A stretch of DNA of 64,000 bases from Parafrankia sp. EUN1f (GTDB taxonomy: Bacteria > Actinomycetota > Actinomycetes > Frankiales > Frankiaceae), in NCBI RefSeq assembly GCF_000177675.1, contig NZ_ADGX01000003.1, forward strand, positions 1-64,000. Direction: 5' to 3'. Positions 8,402 to 18,064 of this stretch are shown one piece after another. Position numbers and translations under genes: made by a program. Under the pieces are notes generated by a model that searched no databases, was not told the origin of the DNA, and saw only the letters and a program-made list of their open reading frames with translations. Each line of letters begins with the position of its first letter. The first letter of the stretch is position 1.

Positions 8402-11190
8402 CGGCTGGCCGGCTGCGGGCCTGGCGGGCGGCGCTGCGCCTCGCTCGGCGCGACGCTCTGCGTGCCCGCGGGCGCACCGCGCTCGTCCTCGCGATGATCG
8501 CGGTGCCGGTGCTGCTCGTGTCGGCGGTCGACGTCATCGCGCGGTCCAGCCAGGACGGCCTGGCCCAGATCGCTCACCGCCATCTGGGCAAGGACCCGTC
8601 CGTGCAGGCTGAGGTCTTGTTCTTCGGGCCGGACAGTCCGTTGGCCCAGAGTCCCGATGGCAGCGACATACGGACCGAGGACCTCCCCACGCCTCCGCCA
8701 GGCGCCGTCGACGCCGCGCCAGATCCCGCCGACGCGCGGCGGCAGGCGCTGGCGGCCCTGCCCGCCGGGAACACGGCCGTCACCGAGCTGCGCGGCTACC
8801 TGAGGTTTCGGATCAGCGACGGGTCGGAACACGACCGGGCCGTGGGCGCGAACGTGCGGGAGACCGACTGGAGCCGTCCTCAGCTCGCGGCGTTGGCAAC
8901 GGTCCGATCCGGCCGGCTGCCCACCACCGTGGGCGAGGCCGCGGTCAGCCGGGCACTCGCGCGCCACGCCGGCCTCGGGGTCGGCGACACGCTCACGGCG
9001 GCAGCGCTCGCCGCGGACGAGGCCTCGGGCCGGGCCCCGGGTTCCGGGCCCGTGCTGACGATCGTCGGGGTCGTCGAGGAAACCCGGGGGCCTCAGGAGA
9101 GGACGGTGCTGCTCCCACCCGGCACGCTGGCTCCGGTGGCCTCGGAGGTCACCCAATCGCTGTATGTGGTCGGTCCGCATCCCATCGACTGGTCGCGGGT
9201 ACGTGCCGCCAACGCGGTGGGTGCGGTGGTGGTGAGCCGGGCGGTGCTCGCGGACCCGCCCCCCGAGGCCCAGATACCGGTGGCCCTCTCGACCGGCCCC
9301 GCGGCCGACATGGTCGCCGCGACAGTGCTCGCCGCGGGCCTGGCACTGCTGGTGGTGGCGCTGCTCGCCGGGCCCGCGTTCGCGATCGGCTCCCGGCGCA
9401 GCCGCCGCCAGCTCGCGCTGATCGCGGCCGGCGGCGGGGCACCCGCGCACCTGCGCGACATCGTGCTGGCCGGCGGTGTGGTCATCGGCCTGACCGCGTC
9501 GCTGCTCGGGGCGGCCGTCGGCACCGGGCTCGGAGTGGCGCTCATCCCGACTCTGGTGGACCACGGCCGGGCCGACATCGTGCGCACCGACGTCCGAATC
9601 CTGGATCTGCTGGCGATCGTGGCGGTCGGCACGCTCACCGCGATCGCCGCCGCGGCCGCCCCGGCGATCTCCGCGAGCCGGCTGGACGTGGTCGCCGCGC
9701 TGAACGGGCACGGCAGTCCGGCCCGGATGCGGCGCCGCGTCCCGGTCGCCGGGACCGTCCTGGCCGGCACCGGAACGGCCGTGGCGCTCCTCGGCGCCGG
9801 CGGCCGCAGCGGGCTGCTGATTCTCGCCGGGACGACGCTGGCGATGCTCGGCCTGATCGCCGTCGGCGGCGTCCTCGTGGGCCTGGTCGCCCGCCTCGCC
9901 GGGACCCTGCCCGTCGCCGGTCGGCTGGCCCTGCGCGACGCCTCGCGTCAGCGTGGCCGCACCACCCCGGCGATCGGCGCGGTGATGGCGGCGGTGTCGG
10001 CCTCGGTCGCCGTCTCCCTGTTCGTCGCCGCCATGGATGATCACGATCGTCGTGCCTACCAGCCCATGCTGGGCGACGGCGTGGCACTGATCAGCCTCGT
10101 CGACGACTCGCGGGACCAGGCCGACGTGGCGCGGGAGCTGGCCGGTGCGGAGCGGGTGCTGCGGGAGCACCTGCCCACCCGGGCGGTGCACGTGGTCGAG
10201 ACGCCCGTCGACGCCTCCGGCAGGAGCCTGCCGATGACGCTGTCGCCACCCCTGCCAGCAGGCTGTTCATCGCCGGCTGGGGGGCCGCCCGCGGACGACC
10301 CGCGGTGTCAGGAGGTCTTCGGTGGCTGGGACAGCACCGGCCCCTACCCCGTCACCCTCGGCGGCAGCGATGTGGTGGTCGACGACGGGACGGGTCTCGA
10401 GGTGGCACTCGGCCGCACCGAACCAGCCCTGCGCCGGGTGCTGGCGGGAGGCGGTGCGGCGGTGTTCGACGACCGGCTGCGCTGGCCGGACGGAACAGTG
10501 CACATCGTCGTCACCGTCGACGCCGACGACGCGGGCGGGGGCACCCTGCGGGAGATCGTGGTACCCGCCACGCGGGTCCCGACGTCGGCGCCCTCCTCCG
10601 ACCTCACCTTCGGCGGCCTGCTCCTTTCCCCCGGGGCCGCCCGCGACCTGGGCCTGCGCAGCGGCCCGGCCCAGATCGTCGCCGCCACGGACCGCACGCC
10701 GACCCAGACCGAGGTGGAGCGCCTCAGCGCGGCGGCGGAGGACCTCGGGCTCAGCTCCCCGGTAGTGGAACGCGGCTACGTCAGTGAGTTCGGTATCGGC
10801 CTGCTGGCACTGGCCGCCGGCGCTGGCCTGATCACCCTGAGCGCCACCGTGATCACGGTCGGGCTGGCGGCCGCGGACGGCCGTGCGGACCTCGCCACCC
10901 TGGCCGCGATCGGCGCCAGCCCCGGCCTGCGCCGGCGGCTCGCGGCGAGCCAGGCCGGCGTGGTGGCCGGGCTGGGCACCGTCCTCGGCGGCATCGCCGG
11001 CTTCCTCCCCGGCGCAGCCACGGTCCTGATGATGCGGCAGGGCGAAGACGTGGGCGGCCTGCCCTGGCGGCTGGTCATCCCCTGGGAGACGCTGCTGATC
11101 GTCATCGTCGCCGTACCGCTGCTCGCGGTCGCCGCCGGCTGGCTGTTCACCCGGTCACGGCTCCCCATGACGGGGCGCGCCATCCCCTAA
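8398..11190 (+). CDS. FtsX-like ABC transporter permease
   Basis: The membrane subunit paired with the ATPase just upstream (GTGA overlap). It has 930 residues. An N-terminal helix near residues 22-45 is followed by a large extracytoplasmic region. A first FtsX-type bundle lies near residues 300-430 (VAATVLAAGLALLVVALLAG onward). A middle helical part follows at about 440-560 and a second periplasmic domain at about 560-790. A C-terminal bundle (about 795-925) ends the protein. This is the duplicated FtsX arrangement of actinobacterial permeases that work in lipoprotein or peptide export. The substrate is unknown. The gene is probably controlled by the PadR protein. Confidence 0.9.
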   Translation: MTAGRLRAWRAALRLARRDALRARGRTALVLAMIAVPVLLVSAVDVIARSSQDGLAQIAHRHLGKDPSVQAEVLFFGPDSPLAQSPDGSDIRTEDLPTPPPGAVDAAPDPADARRQALAALPAGNTAVTELRGYLRFRISDGSEHDRAVGANVRETDWSRPQLAALATVRSGRLPTTVGEAAVSRALARHAGLGVGDTLTAAALAADEASGRAPGSGPVLTIVGVVEETRGPQERTVLLPPGTLAPVASEVTQSLYVVGPHPIDWSRVRAANAVGAVVVSRAVLADPPPEAQIPVALSTGPAADMVAATVLAAGLALLVVALLAGPAFAIGSRRSRRQLALIAAGGGAPAHLRDIVLAGGVVIGLTASLLGAAVGTGLGVALIPTLVDHGRADIVRTDVRILDLLAIVAVGTLTAIAAAAAPAISASRLDVVAALNGHGSPARMRRRVPVAGTVLAGTGTAVALLGAGGRSGLLILAGTTLAMLGLIAVGGVLVGLVARLAGTLPVAGRLALRDASRQRGRTTPAIGAVMAAVSASVAVSLFVAAMDDHDRRAYQPMLGDGVALISLVDDSRDQADVARELAGAERVLREHLPTRAVHVVETPVDASGRSLPMTLSPPLPAGCSSPAGGPPADDPRCQEVFGGWDSTGPYPVTLGGSDVVVDDGTGLEVALGRTEPALRRVLAGGGAAVFDDRLRWPDGTVHIVVTVDADDAGGGTLREIVVPATRVPTSAPSSDLTFGGLLLSPGAARDLGLRSGPAQIVAATDRTPTQTEVERLSAAAEDLGLSSPVVERGYVSEFGIGLLALAAGAGLITLSATVITVGLAAADGRADLATLAAIGASPGLRRRLAASQAGVVAGLGTVLGGIAGFLPGAATVLMMRQGEDVGGLPWRLVIPWETLLIVIVAVPLLAVAAGWLFTRSRLPMTGRAIP

Positions 11191-11362
11191 CGCCAACGGT
11201 CGCGATGGCGGGCTCCGTGGGGCGTGCCGCGACGATATGGTCACCCGGCGGCGCTGTTTCGGAACCTCCGGCACCCCCGAAAACCCCGGCAATGCGTGGT
11301 GGAGCGCGGCGCGGACCTACAAGTGGCACCGACGGCTTGCGGCCTTCCCAGCACCAGCGGCG

Positions 11363-11776
11363 CTACGACACCGGGTCGGGTGAGATGAACTCGATCCGGT
11401 TGCCGACCGGGTCGGGGCTGTAGAAGTGGCGGTGGCCCGGAAGGTCGTGCGACCAGGTCACCGCGATGCCCGCGGTCGCCAGGCGTTCAGCCAGCGCGTC
11501 GATGTCGTCGACGAGGATGGCCGGATGCCCCTTGGCGGCCGGAGTGAACGCGGGGTCCACACCGACATGCAGCTCGAATCCGGTTCCGCGGAACCACGCA
11601 CCGCCCCGAGCCGCCATCGGCGGCGGCTTCGGCACCTCGGTGAGGCCGAGCAGGCCACACCAGAACGCCCGGCAGGCATCTTCGGCGCCGGCCGGGATCG
11701 CCAGCTGAAGATGATGAAGCCCGAGAACGCCGGTGAACGGCTCGCTGACGACGTTGTTCGTGCCGACGCTGGTCAT
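11363..11776 (-). CDS. VOC-family (glyoxalase/bleomycin-resistance-like) protein
   Basis: A 137-residue protein with one glyoxalase-fold unit: LGLHHLQLAIPAG at the N-terminus, FELHVGVDPAFTPA in the middle, and HRHFYSPDPVGNRIEFI at the end. The H and E in the VOC positions could bind a metal. GGGAGG precedes the ATG at 11776. The substrate is unknown. A longer reading frame upstream is not supported. The gene is single, followed downstream by the convergent permease gene. Confidence 0.8.
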   Translation of the reverse strand: MTSVGTNNVVSEPFTGVLGLHHLQLAIPAGAEDACRAFWCGLLGLTEVPKPPPMAARGGAWFRGTGFELHVGVDPAFTPAAKGHPAILVDDIDALAERLATAGIAVTWSHDLPGHRHFYSPDPVGNRIEFISPDPVS

Positions 11777-11853
11777 TGAGGATGCCTCCCGAACGCCCGG
11801 TGTCCCGGGCTCAGGGTAACCGCAGGCGACCCGCGCCCGCGTCCCGCGCGGCC

Positions 11854-12789
11854 TCAGGCCCGGGCCGGGATGACCACGTTGTGCGGGGGATGGCCCGCGG
11901 ACAGGGCGGCGATCTGGCGGCGCACCAATGCGACGACCCGCGGCAGCATCGCGGCGCTGTGCCCGCCGACATGGGGGGTGAGCAGGACGCCGTCGAGGCG
12001 CCACAGGGGGTGCTCCGGCGGCAGCGGTTCGGGGTCGACGACGTCGAGCGCGGCGCGGACGTGGCCGGCCCGGACCGCCTCGACGAGGTCGGCGGTGACG
12101 ACGACCTTGCCTCGTGCGACGTTCACGAGCAGGGCGCCCGGCTTCATCAGGGCCAGCAGGTCTCGGTCGACCATGCCCTCCGTGGTGGTGTTCAGCGGGA
12201 CGGCGAGTGCGACGATGTCCGCGTCGGGCAGCAGCTTGGGCAGCTCGTCGACCGACCGGACGATGCCCTCGGCGTCCTGGCGATGCGTCGCGGCTACCCG
12301 GGTGATGTCGACCTCGAACGGCCGCAGGCGGCTGATGATCGCCCGCCCGACGCCGCCCTGCCCGGCCACGATGACTCTGGAGTCCGCCAGCGACAGGGAC
12401 GCGGTGTGCGCCCAGCGCTGATCGAGCTGGGCCTGGACCAGCGCTGGCAGCCGGCGCTGGCTGGCGATCATCAGACCGATCGCCAGTTCGGCGGTGGACG
12501 CCTCGTGCACGCCGGCGGCGTTGCTGAAGGTGAGGCCGGCGGGAAGGGCGGCGGCGACCCGGTCGTAGCCGATGGACTGGCTCTGCACGAGCCGGGGCCG
12601 CAGCCCGTCGAGTGCGCCGAGCACGGACGGATCGGACATGTAGGGCACCACGACGATGTCGGGGTCCCGCCGTGGCGGCGCGCCCGACAGGTCCCAGACG
12701 ATCACCTCGGCTTCGGGTGCGGAGGCGAGCGCCTCGCGGAGCTCCTCGGTGGGCACGGTCACGACCAGTGACCGGTGGTGCTGCGACAA
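11854..12789 (-). CDS. D-isomer-specific 2-hydroxyacid dehydrogenase
   Basis: An NAD(P)-dependent 2-hydroxyacid dehydrogenase, 311 residues from the TTG at 12789. The Rossmann motif is GQGGVGRAI. It is followed by NVARGKVVV (substrate and NAD contact), DVVDPEPLPPEHPLW with the catalytic Glu, and LTPHVGGHS with the catalytic His. The TTG is chosen because GGGAGG lies eight bases before it. The in-frame ATG at 12822 has no ribosome site. The true substrate cannot be told; glyoxylate/hydroxypyruvate reductase-like activity is typical. Confidence 0.82.
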   Translation of the reverse strand: MSQHHRSLVVTVPTEELREALASAPEAEVIVWDLSGAPPRRDPDIVVVPYMSDPSVLGALDGLRPRLVQSQSIGYDRVAAALPAGLTFSNAAGVHEASTAELAIGLMIASQRRLPALVQAQLDQRWAHTASLSLADSRVIVAGQGGVGRAIISRLRPFEVDITRVAATHRQDAEGIVRSVDELPKLLPDADIVALAVPLNTTTEGMVDRDLLALMKPGALLVNVARGKVVVTADLVEAVRAGHVRAALDVVDPEPLPPEHPLWRLDGVLLTPHVGGHSAAMLPRVVALVRRQIAALSAGHPPHNVVIPARA

Positions 12790-12837
12790 CAGGGTTCCCT
12801 CCCGATCGATTCCTGGGCGCATGTCAGCGGGGTGCCG

Positions 12838-13269
12838 TCAGCGGAGCCTGGCGCCGTACACGTGGTCGACCGTCATGGTCATGAGGACCCGGCGGTCCGA
12901 CACCATCGTCGAGCGGTACTCGTCCCAGTCGGGATGGTCGCCCGCGGCGAGGCGGTAGTAGTCCACCAGTGCCTCGACCTCGGGACCGTGCGGGTCGGTG
13001 CCTGGGCCGACGAGGGTCACCGTGCCCTCGGCGGTGGCCCAGGCCCAGCCGTCGGGACTGGTGACCTCCAGGGCGGCGCGCGGGTCCCGGCGCAGGTTCG
13101 CCGTCTTGGCGCGGCCCTCGGTCATGGACACGTAGAGGACACCAGCCGGCCGATCGTAGAAGGGCAGGACGGGGGAGAGTTGCGGGAGCCCGTCCGCCTT
13201 GATGGTGGCGAGCACCCCGAGTCGGCTTTCCGCGAGCAACGTGTGCGGGTCGAACGGCGTGGTGGTCAT
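12838..13269 (-). CDS. PPOX-class F420-dependent oxidoreductase-like protein
   Basis: A 143-residue split-barrel flavin/F420-binding protein of the pyridoxamine-oxidase-like superfamily. It resembles the mycobacterial Rv1155 type: RLGVLATIKADGLPQLSPV at the N-terminus, the RAKTANLRRDPRAAL phosphate-binding segment, and a C-terminal DYYRLAAGDHPDWDEYR. Such proteins reduce cofactor-like or xenobiotic substrates with F420H2. The actual substrate is unknown. GAGGA sequence lies upstream of the ATG. It is followed at short distance by the hydroxyacid dehydrogenase on the same strand. Confidence 0.78.
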   Translation of the reverse strand: MTTTPFDPHTLLAESRLGVLATIKADGLPQLSPVLPFYDRPAGVLYVSMTEGRAKTANLRRDPRAALEVTSPDGWAWATAEGTVTLVGPGTDPHGPEVEALVDYYRLAAGDHPDWDEYRSTMVSDRRVLMTMTVDHVYGARLR

Positions 13270-13329
13270 GTGTTCGTCCTCCTGTTGCGGGGCTGCGGGG
13301 CTGCGGGACTGGGGCTGGCGGTGGGCTGG

Positions 13330-14136
13330 TCAGTGGTGGGTCGGTGAGAGGCCGGCCGGGGTCGCGGTGACGGCGACGGTGGTGATGCCGATGAGAATCT
13401 GGCCGTCCTGCTCGGTCGGGGCGAAGCCGGTGGTCGGGCCCCCGGCCAGTTCGGCCCGCAGGGCGGCGAACACCGCCTCGCGGTCGGCCACCGGGGTCAG
13501 GATCCGGTCGATGGGCAGCGTGGATCGTCGGCGGGCCGGGTCGCCGGTCAGGGGGCCCACTGTGGCACGCAGCAGTGCGGTGATCTCGGTGTCGAGGAGG
13601 GTGGCCGCGTGCGAGGGGTCGATCCTGCGGTGCAGGTCGTCGAACGGGCCGCGCAGGCGCGGGCTCGGGGCGACCATGTCGGAGACCACCACCCGGCCGC
13701 CGGGGCGGCAGACCCGGGCCATCTCGGCGACGTACGGCCGCGGATCCGGGAAGTGGTGCAGAGCCGCCTGGCAGTAGACCAGGTCGAAGGACGCGTCGAG
13801 GAACGGCAGCCGGGCGGCGTCGCCCTCCTGGAGGAGCACGTTGGCCACACCGGCGTCCCGCAGACGCGTGGAGGCGATCCGTAACAGCTCGGTGGTGACG
13901 TCGAGGCCTACGACCTGGCGGACGCGCGGCGCCGCGAGTTCGGCGATGTGGCCCGCGCCGCAGGCCACATCGAGGATGATCATGTCGGGGTGCAGTGGCT
14001 CGAGCCAGGGGACGGCCGGCTCGCGGGCGGCGAAGACCGCGTCACGGTCGGTGAAGAGGCGGGTCTGGCGGCTGAAGGACTGACGTACCGTCCGTGCGTG
14101 GTCACTCGCATCCATGATCTGATTTGTAGACGCCAT
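13330..14136 (-). CDS. Class I SAM-dependent methyltransferase (UbiE/arsM-like fold)
   Basis: A 268-residue methyltransferase. SAM motif I is LDVACGAGHIAELAAP. The acidic loop GLDVTTELL, the EGDAARLPFLDASFD segment and the YCQAALHHFPDP motif follow in the order of the Methyltransf_11 family. The C-terminal part is specific and gives no substrate. The ATG at 14136 is chosen over an upstream ATG at 14157 that would add only PR-rich residues. Nearby genes do not form a clear pathway. Confidence 0.8.
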   Translation of the reverse strand: MASTNQIMDASDHARTVRQSFSRQTRLFTDRDAVFAAREPAVPWLEPLHPDMIILDVACGAGHIAELAAPRVRQVVGLDVTTELLRIASTRLRDAGVANVLLQEGDAARLPFLDASFDLVYCQAALHHFPDPRPYVAEMARVCRPGGRVVVSDMVAPSPRLRGPFDDLHRRIDPSHAATLLDTEITALLRATVGPLTGDPARRRSTLPIDRILTPVADREAVFAALRAELAGGPTTGFAPTEQDGQILIGITTVAVTATPAGLSPTHH

Positions 14137-14184
14137 GGGTGGTGGCCGTCTCCGCACGATCGGCCACGATCCAGCCGATCGCGG

Positions 14185-17100
14185 TCAGGCCACGGCGGAG
14201 GCGCCGAGCAGTGCCTTGAGGTCGCCCATCAGCGCGGGTGTCCGCTGGACCTTGAAGGCGTCGTCGAGGCGGAGCAGGGTGACCCGGCTCGACGACTGCA
14301 GGCGCAGGTGTACCTCGGTGGTGCCGGGGTGGTCGCCGAGCACCTCACGCAGCCGGTCGACGGTCGGCGGGTTGACCCTTGAGGCCGGCAGCGTGATGAC
14401 CACGGGCGGGCTGAGCGCATGGTCGCTCAGGTCGGGGACGGTCAGGTCGGAGGCGACGAGTCGGGGGGTGTCCTCCCGCTTGTCGATGCGCCCCTTGACG
14501 ATGACGACGGCGTCCTCGGCGAGCTGGGTCGAGCACGTCTCGTAGGTCGCCGGGAAGAACATCACCTCCAGGCCGCCGCCCATGTCCTCCACGGTGGCGA
14601 GCGCCCAGAGCTTGCCCTGCTTGGTGACCTTCCGCTGCAGGCCGGAGATGATGCCGCCGATCGTGACGACCGAGCCGTCCGGATACTCGCCGCCGTTGAG
14701 CGCGGCGATGCTGCAGTCGGCCTTGGCCGCGAGGATGTGCTCGACGCCGAGCAGCGGGTGGTCGGAGACGTACAGGCCGAGCATCTCCCGCTCGAGGGAG
14801 AGTAGCAGGGACTTGTCCCACTCCTGGTCGGAGAACTCCTGGACGCCGAAGATCGGGGCGGCGTCCTCCTCGCCGCCCTCGCCGTCGAAGGCGAACAGGT
14901 CGAACTGGCCCTCGGCGTTCTTCTTCTTCACGCCCATGACGGCGTCGACGGCCTGCTCGTGCTTCTCGGCGAGGCCGCGCCGGGTGTGCCCGAGCGAGTC
15001 GAACGCGCCGGCCTTGATGAGCGATTCCACGGTCCGCTTGTTGCAGACGACGGCGTCGACCTTGTCCAGGAAGTCGGGGAAGGAGGCGAAGCGGGTCTTC
15101 GCCTTCCGGTTACGGACGATCGATTCGACGACGTTGACGCCGACGTTGCGGATGGCGGCGAGGCCCACCCTGATCTCGTTGTCGCCGTGCGCGGTGTAGT
15201 CGGCGTCGGAGGTGTTCACGTCCGGGGGCAACACCCGGATGCCCATCCGCCGGCACTCGTTCAGGTAGATCGCGCTCTTGTCCTTGTCGTCGCGGACGGA
15301 GGTGAGCAGCGCGGCCATGTACTCGGCGGGGAAGTTGGCCTTGAGGTAGGCCGTCCAGTAGGAGACCAGCCCGTAGCCGGCGGTGTGTGCCTTGTTGAAG
15401 GCGTAGTCGGAGAAGGGGACCAGGATGTCCCACAGCATCTTGATCGCCTCGGCGGAGAAGCCGTTGGCCTTCATACCGTCGGAGAACGGCACGAACTCCT
15501 TGTCGAGGATCTCCTTCTTCTTCTTGCCCATCGCCCGGCGCAGCAGGTCGGCCTGGCCGAGGGTGTAGCCGGCGACCCGCTGCGCGATGGCCATGACCTG
15601 CTCCTGGTACACGATCAGGCCGTAGGTGGTGTCCAGGATGTCGGCCAGCGGCTCGGCGAGCTGCGGGTGGATCGGGGTGATCTCCTGCTGGCCGTTCTTG
15701 CGCAGCGCGTAGTTGATGTGCGAGTTCGCGCCCATCGGCCCGGGCCGGTAGAGCGCGAGCACGGCGGAGATGTCCTCGAAGTTGTCGGGGCGCATCATGC
15801 GCAGCAGAGAGCGCATCGGCCCGCCGTCGAGCTGGAACACGCCCAGGGTGTCGCCGCGGGCGAGCAGCTCGTAGGAGGGCGGGTCGTTGAGCTCCAGGCC
15901 CATCAGGTCGACCTTGAGGCCGCGGTTGGACTCGACGTTGCGCACCGCGTCGTCCATGACGGTGAGGTTGCGCAGGCCCAGGAAGTCCATCTTCAGCAGG
16001 CCGAGGGTCTCGCAGGTCGGGTAGTCGAACTGCGTGATGATCGCGCCGTCGGCGTCGCGGCGCCACACCGGGATGTGGTCGATGATCGGCTCGGCGGACA
16101 TGATCACGCCGGCGGCGTGCACGCCGGCCTGGCGGATCAGCCCCTCCAGGCCCTTGGCGGTGTCGATGACCTTGCGGACGTCCGCGTCGGACTCGTAGAG
16201 GCTGCGGATCTCACCGGCCTCGCTGTAGCGGGCGTGCTTGGGGTCGAAGATCCCGGACAGCGGGATGTCCTTGCCCATGACGGCCGGGGGCATCGCCTTG
16301 GTGATGCGGTCGCCGACCGCGTACGGGTAGCCGAGGACCCGGGAGGAGTCCTTGATGGCGGCCTTCGCCTTGATCGTGCCGTAGGTGACGATCTGGGCGA
16401 TGCGGTCCTCGCCCCACTTGTCCGTCACGTAGCGGATCACGTCACCGCGCCGACGTTCGTCGAAGTCGATGTCGATGTCCGGCATCGAAACGCGGTCGGG
16501 GTTGAGGAACCGCTCGAACAGCAGGCTGTGCGGGATGGGGTCGAGGTCGGTGATGCCGAGCGCGAAGGCGACCATCGAGCCCGCGGCGCTGCCACGGCCC
16601 GGGCCGACCGGGATGCCCTGGTTCTTCGCCCACATGATGAAGTCGGCGACGACCAGGAAGTAGGACGGGAAGCCCATCGAGAGGATGACGCCGAGCTCGT
16701 ACTCGACCCGGGTGCGGTGCTCCTCGTCGAACCCGTCCGGGAACCGCCGGTCCATGCCCGCCCAGGTCTCCTTGCGGAACCAGGACTCCTCGGTCTCGCC
16801 GTCGGGGACGGGGAAGCGGGGCATCAGGTTGCGCTTGGTGAACATGCCGGCCGGCTCGACCCGCTCGGCGATCATCAGCGTGGTCTCGCACCCCTGCTGC
16901 CAGGCGTCGGAGGTGTCGATCGCGTACATCTGCTCGGCGCTCTTGAGGTAGTAGCCCGAGCCCTCGAACTGGAAGGTGGGGTTCGCGATCGTCGACGCCG
17001 TCTGGACGCACAGCAGAGCGGAGTGGGTGGCCCGCTCCGACTCGTAGGTGTAGTGCGAGTCGTTGGTGACCACGAAGCGCATGTCCAGCGCGCGGGCGAT

Positions 17101-17721
17101 GTCGATCAGCCCGTCCCGCACCCTGCGCTCGATCTCGATGCCATGATCCATGATCTCGCAGAAGAAGTTCTCGCGGCCGAAGATCTCCTGGTATTTCGCG
17201 GCGGCCTTGAGTGCCTCGTCGTAATGCCCCAGGCGAAGCCGCGTCTGTACTTCCCCGGACGGGCACCCGGTTGTCGCCATCAGCCCTTCGGCATGCTCGG
17301 CGATGATTTCGGAGTCCATGCGTGGCCATTTGATGTAGTGGCCTTCGATGGACGCACGGGAATTGAGTCGGAACAGGTTGTGCAGCCCGGTCTCGTTCCG
17401 TGCCCACATCGTCATGTGGGTGTAGGAGCCACCACCGGAGACGTCGTCGCTCTTCTGGTTCGGGTCACCCCACCGCACCCGCTGCTTGAGCAGGCGCGAC
17501 TCCGGTGCGACGTAGGCCTCGCACCCGATGATCGGCTTCACCCCGGCCGCCGTGGCCTGCCTGTAGAAGTCGTACGCGCCGTACATGTAGCCGTGGTCGG
17601 TGATCGCGACGGCTGGCATCCCCTGCCGGGAGACCTCCGAGAACATGTCCTTGAGCCGGGCCGCCCCGTCGAGCATCGAGTACTCGGTGTGGACGTGAAG
17701 GTGGACGAAGGAGTTCGGCAT
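14185..17721 (-). CDS. dnaE: DNA polymerase III alpha subunit
   Basis: The replicative DNA polymerase, 1178 residues, full length for DnaE1. The N-terminal PHP domain starts [13 protein letters not shown] and keeps the metal-binding histidines, so intrinsic proofreading as in mycobacterial DnaE1 is possible. The palm has [15 protein letters not shown] with the catalytic aspartates, and [10 protein letters not shown] lies just before it. [10 protein letters not shown] and the helix-hairpin-helix segment follow. An OB-fold ([19 protein letters not shown]) lies near residue 1020. The window-spanning minus-strand frame is clean. The ATG follows AAGGTCCCGAC-type sequence. The promoter region upstream carries a direct repeat (separate entry). 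Confidence 0.97.
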   Translation of the reverse strand: MPNSFVHLHVHTEYSMLDGAARLKDMFSEVSRQGMPAVAITDHGYMYGAYDFYRQATAAGVKPIIGCEAYVAPESRLLKQRVRWGDPNQKSDDVSGGGSYTHMTMWARNETGLHNLFRLNSRASIEGHYIKWPRMDSEIIAEHAEGLMATTGCPSGEVQTRLRLGHYDEALKAAAKYQEIFGRENFFCEIMDHGIEIERRVRDGLIDIARALDMRFVVTNDSHYTYESERATHSALLCVQTASTIANPTFQFEGSGYYLKSAEQMYAIDTSDAWQQGCETTLMIAERVEPAGMFTKRNLMPRFPVPDGETEESWFRKETWAGMDRRFPDGFDEEHRTRVEYELGVILSMGFPSYFLVVADFIMWAKNQGIPVGPGRGSAAGSMVAFALGITDLDPIPHSLLFERFLNPDRVSMPDIDIDFDERRRGDVIRYVTDKWGEDRIAQIVTYGTIKAKAAIKDSSRVLGYPYAVGDRITKAMPPAVMGKDIPLSGIFDPKHARYSEAGEIRSLYESDADVRKVIDTAKGLEGLIRQAGVHAAGVIMSAEPIIDHIPVWRRDADGAIITQFDYPTCETLGLLKMDFLGLRNLTVMDDAVRNVESNRGLKVDLMGLELNDPPSYELLARGDTLGVFQLDGGPMRSLLRMMRPDNFEDISAVLALYRPGPMGANSHINYALRKNGQQEITPIHPQLAEPLADILDTTYGLIVYQEQVMAIAQRVAGYTLGQADLLRRAMGKKKKEILDKEFVPFSDGMKANGFSAEAIKMLWDILVPFSDYAFNKAHTAGYGLVSYWTAYLKANFPAEYMAALLTSVRDDKDKSAIYLNECRRMGIRVLPPDVNTSDADYTAHGDNEIRVGLAAIRNVGVNVVESIVRNRKAKTRFASFPDFLDKVDAVVCNKRTVESLIKAGAFDSLGHTRRGLAEKHEQAVDAVMGVKKKNAEGQFDLFAFDGEGGEEDAAPIFGVQEFSDQEWDKSLLLSLEREMLGLYVSDHPLLGVEHILAAKADCSIAALNGGEYPDGSVVTIGGIISGLQRKVTKQGKLWALATVEDMGGGLEVMFFPATYETCSTQLAEDAVVIVKGRIDKREDTPRLVASDLTVPDLSDHALSPPVVITLPASRVNPPTVDRLREVLGDHPGTTEVHLRLQSSSRVTLLRLDDAFKVQRTPALMGDLKALLGASAVA

Positions 17722-18064
17722 GTCGTCGGGACCTTCCCGCGCGCGGAGGGCACGCCGGTCGATGCGGGGCGGGGGCAGGGGCGGGGCGATATGGGCCGGG
17801 CTACAGGGGTGGCGCGATACGGGTGCGGGCAGACCGGAAAGAAAGCCGGCCGAAAAATCCGCCGACTTACTCGCTTATTGTTCCGGGCTACTTCAGGTTG
17901 TTAGTGTGGCTTCACTGTGTCTCTCGGTGAAGGATTGTGGTCTCTCGGTGGTGGTGAAGGCGGTCGACGGCTGACGCGCGGCGGGTCCGGCGGCATTGAC
18001 GCAGCCTAGCGCTGCCCGCCGACAGGCCCGACGAGAACATGCCGGCCGCGCACCACCGGGCCAC
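17722..18064. other. Intergenic region upstream of dnaE
   Basis: This 343-bp gap lies between the decarboxylase stop and dnaE, both minus. It holds an AT-richer patch near 17855-17905 that may contain the dnaE promoter, and the direct repeat at 17919-17950. No gene is visible. Confidence 0.5.
17919..17950. promoter_or_regulatory. Direct repeat upstream of dnaE
   Basis: GTCTCTCGGTG occurs at 17919-17929 and again at 17940-17950, a 21-bp period (two helical turns). It lies about 200 bp upstream of dnaE. Binding of a regulator to one DNA face is possible; the factor is unknown. Confidence 0.4.

Noticed and set aside
7762-10191. Long minus-strand frame opposite the ABC transporter genes
   Set aside because: Antisense shadow of the ATPase and permease; composition is Gly/Arg/His-rich with no domain.
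14959-17904. Long plus-strand reading frame (981 codons) opposite dnaE
   Set aside because: It mirrors the GC-rich codons of dnaE, is Val/Gly/Asp/Arg repetitive, and has no family features.
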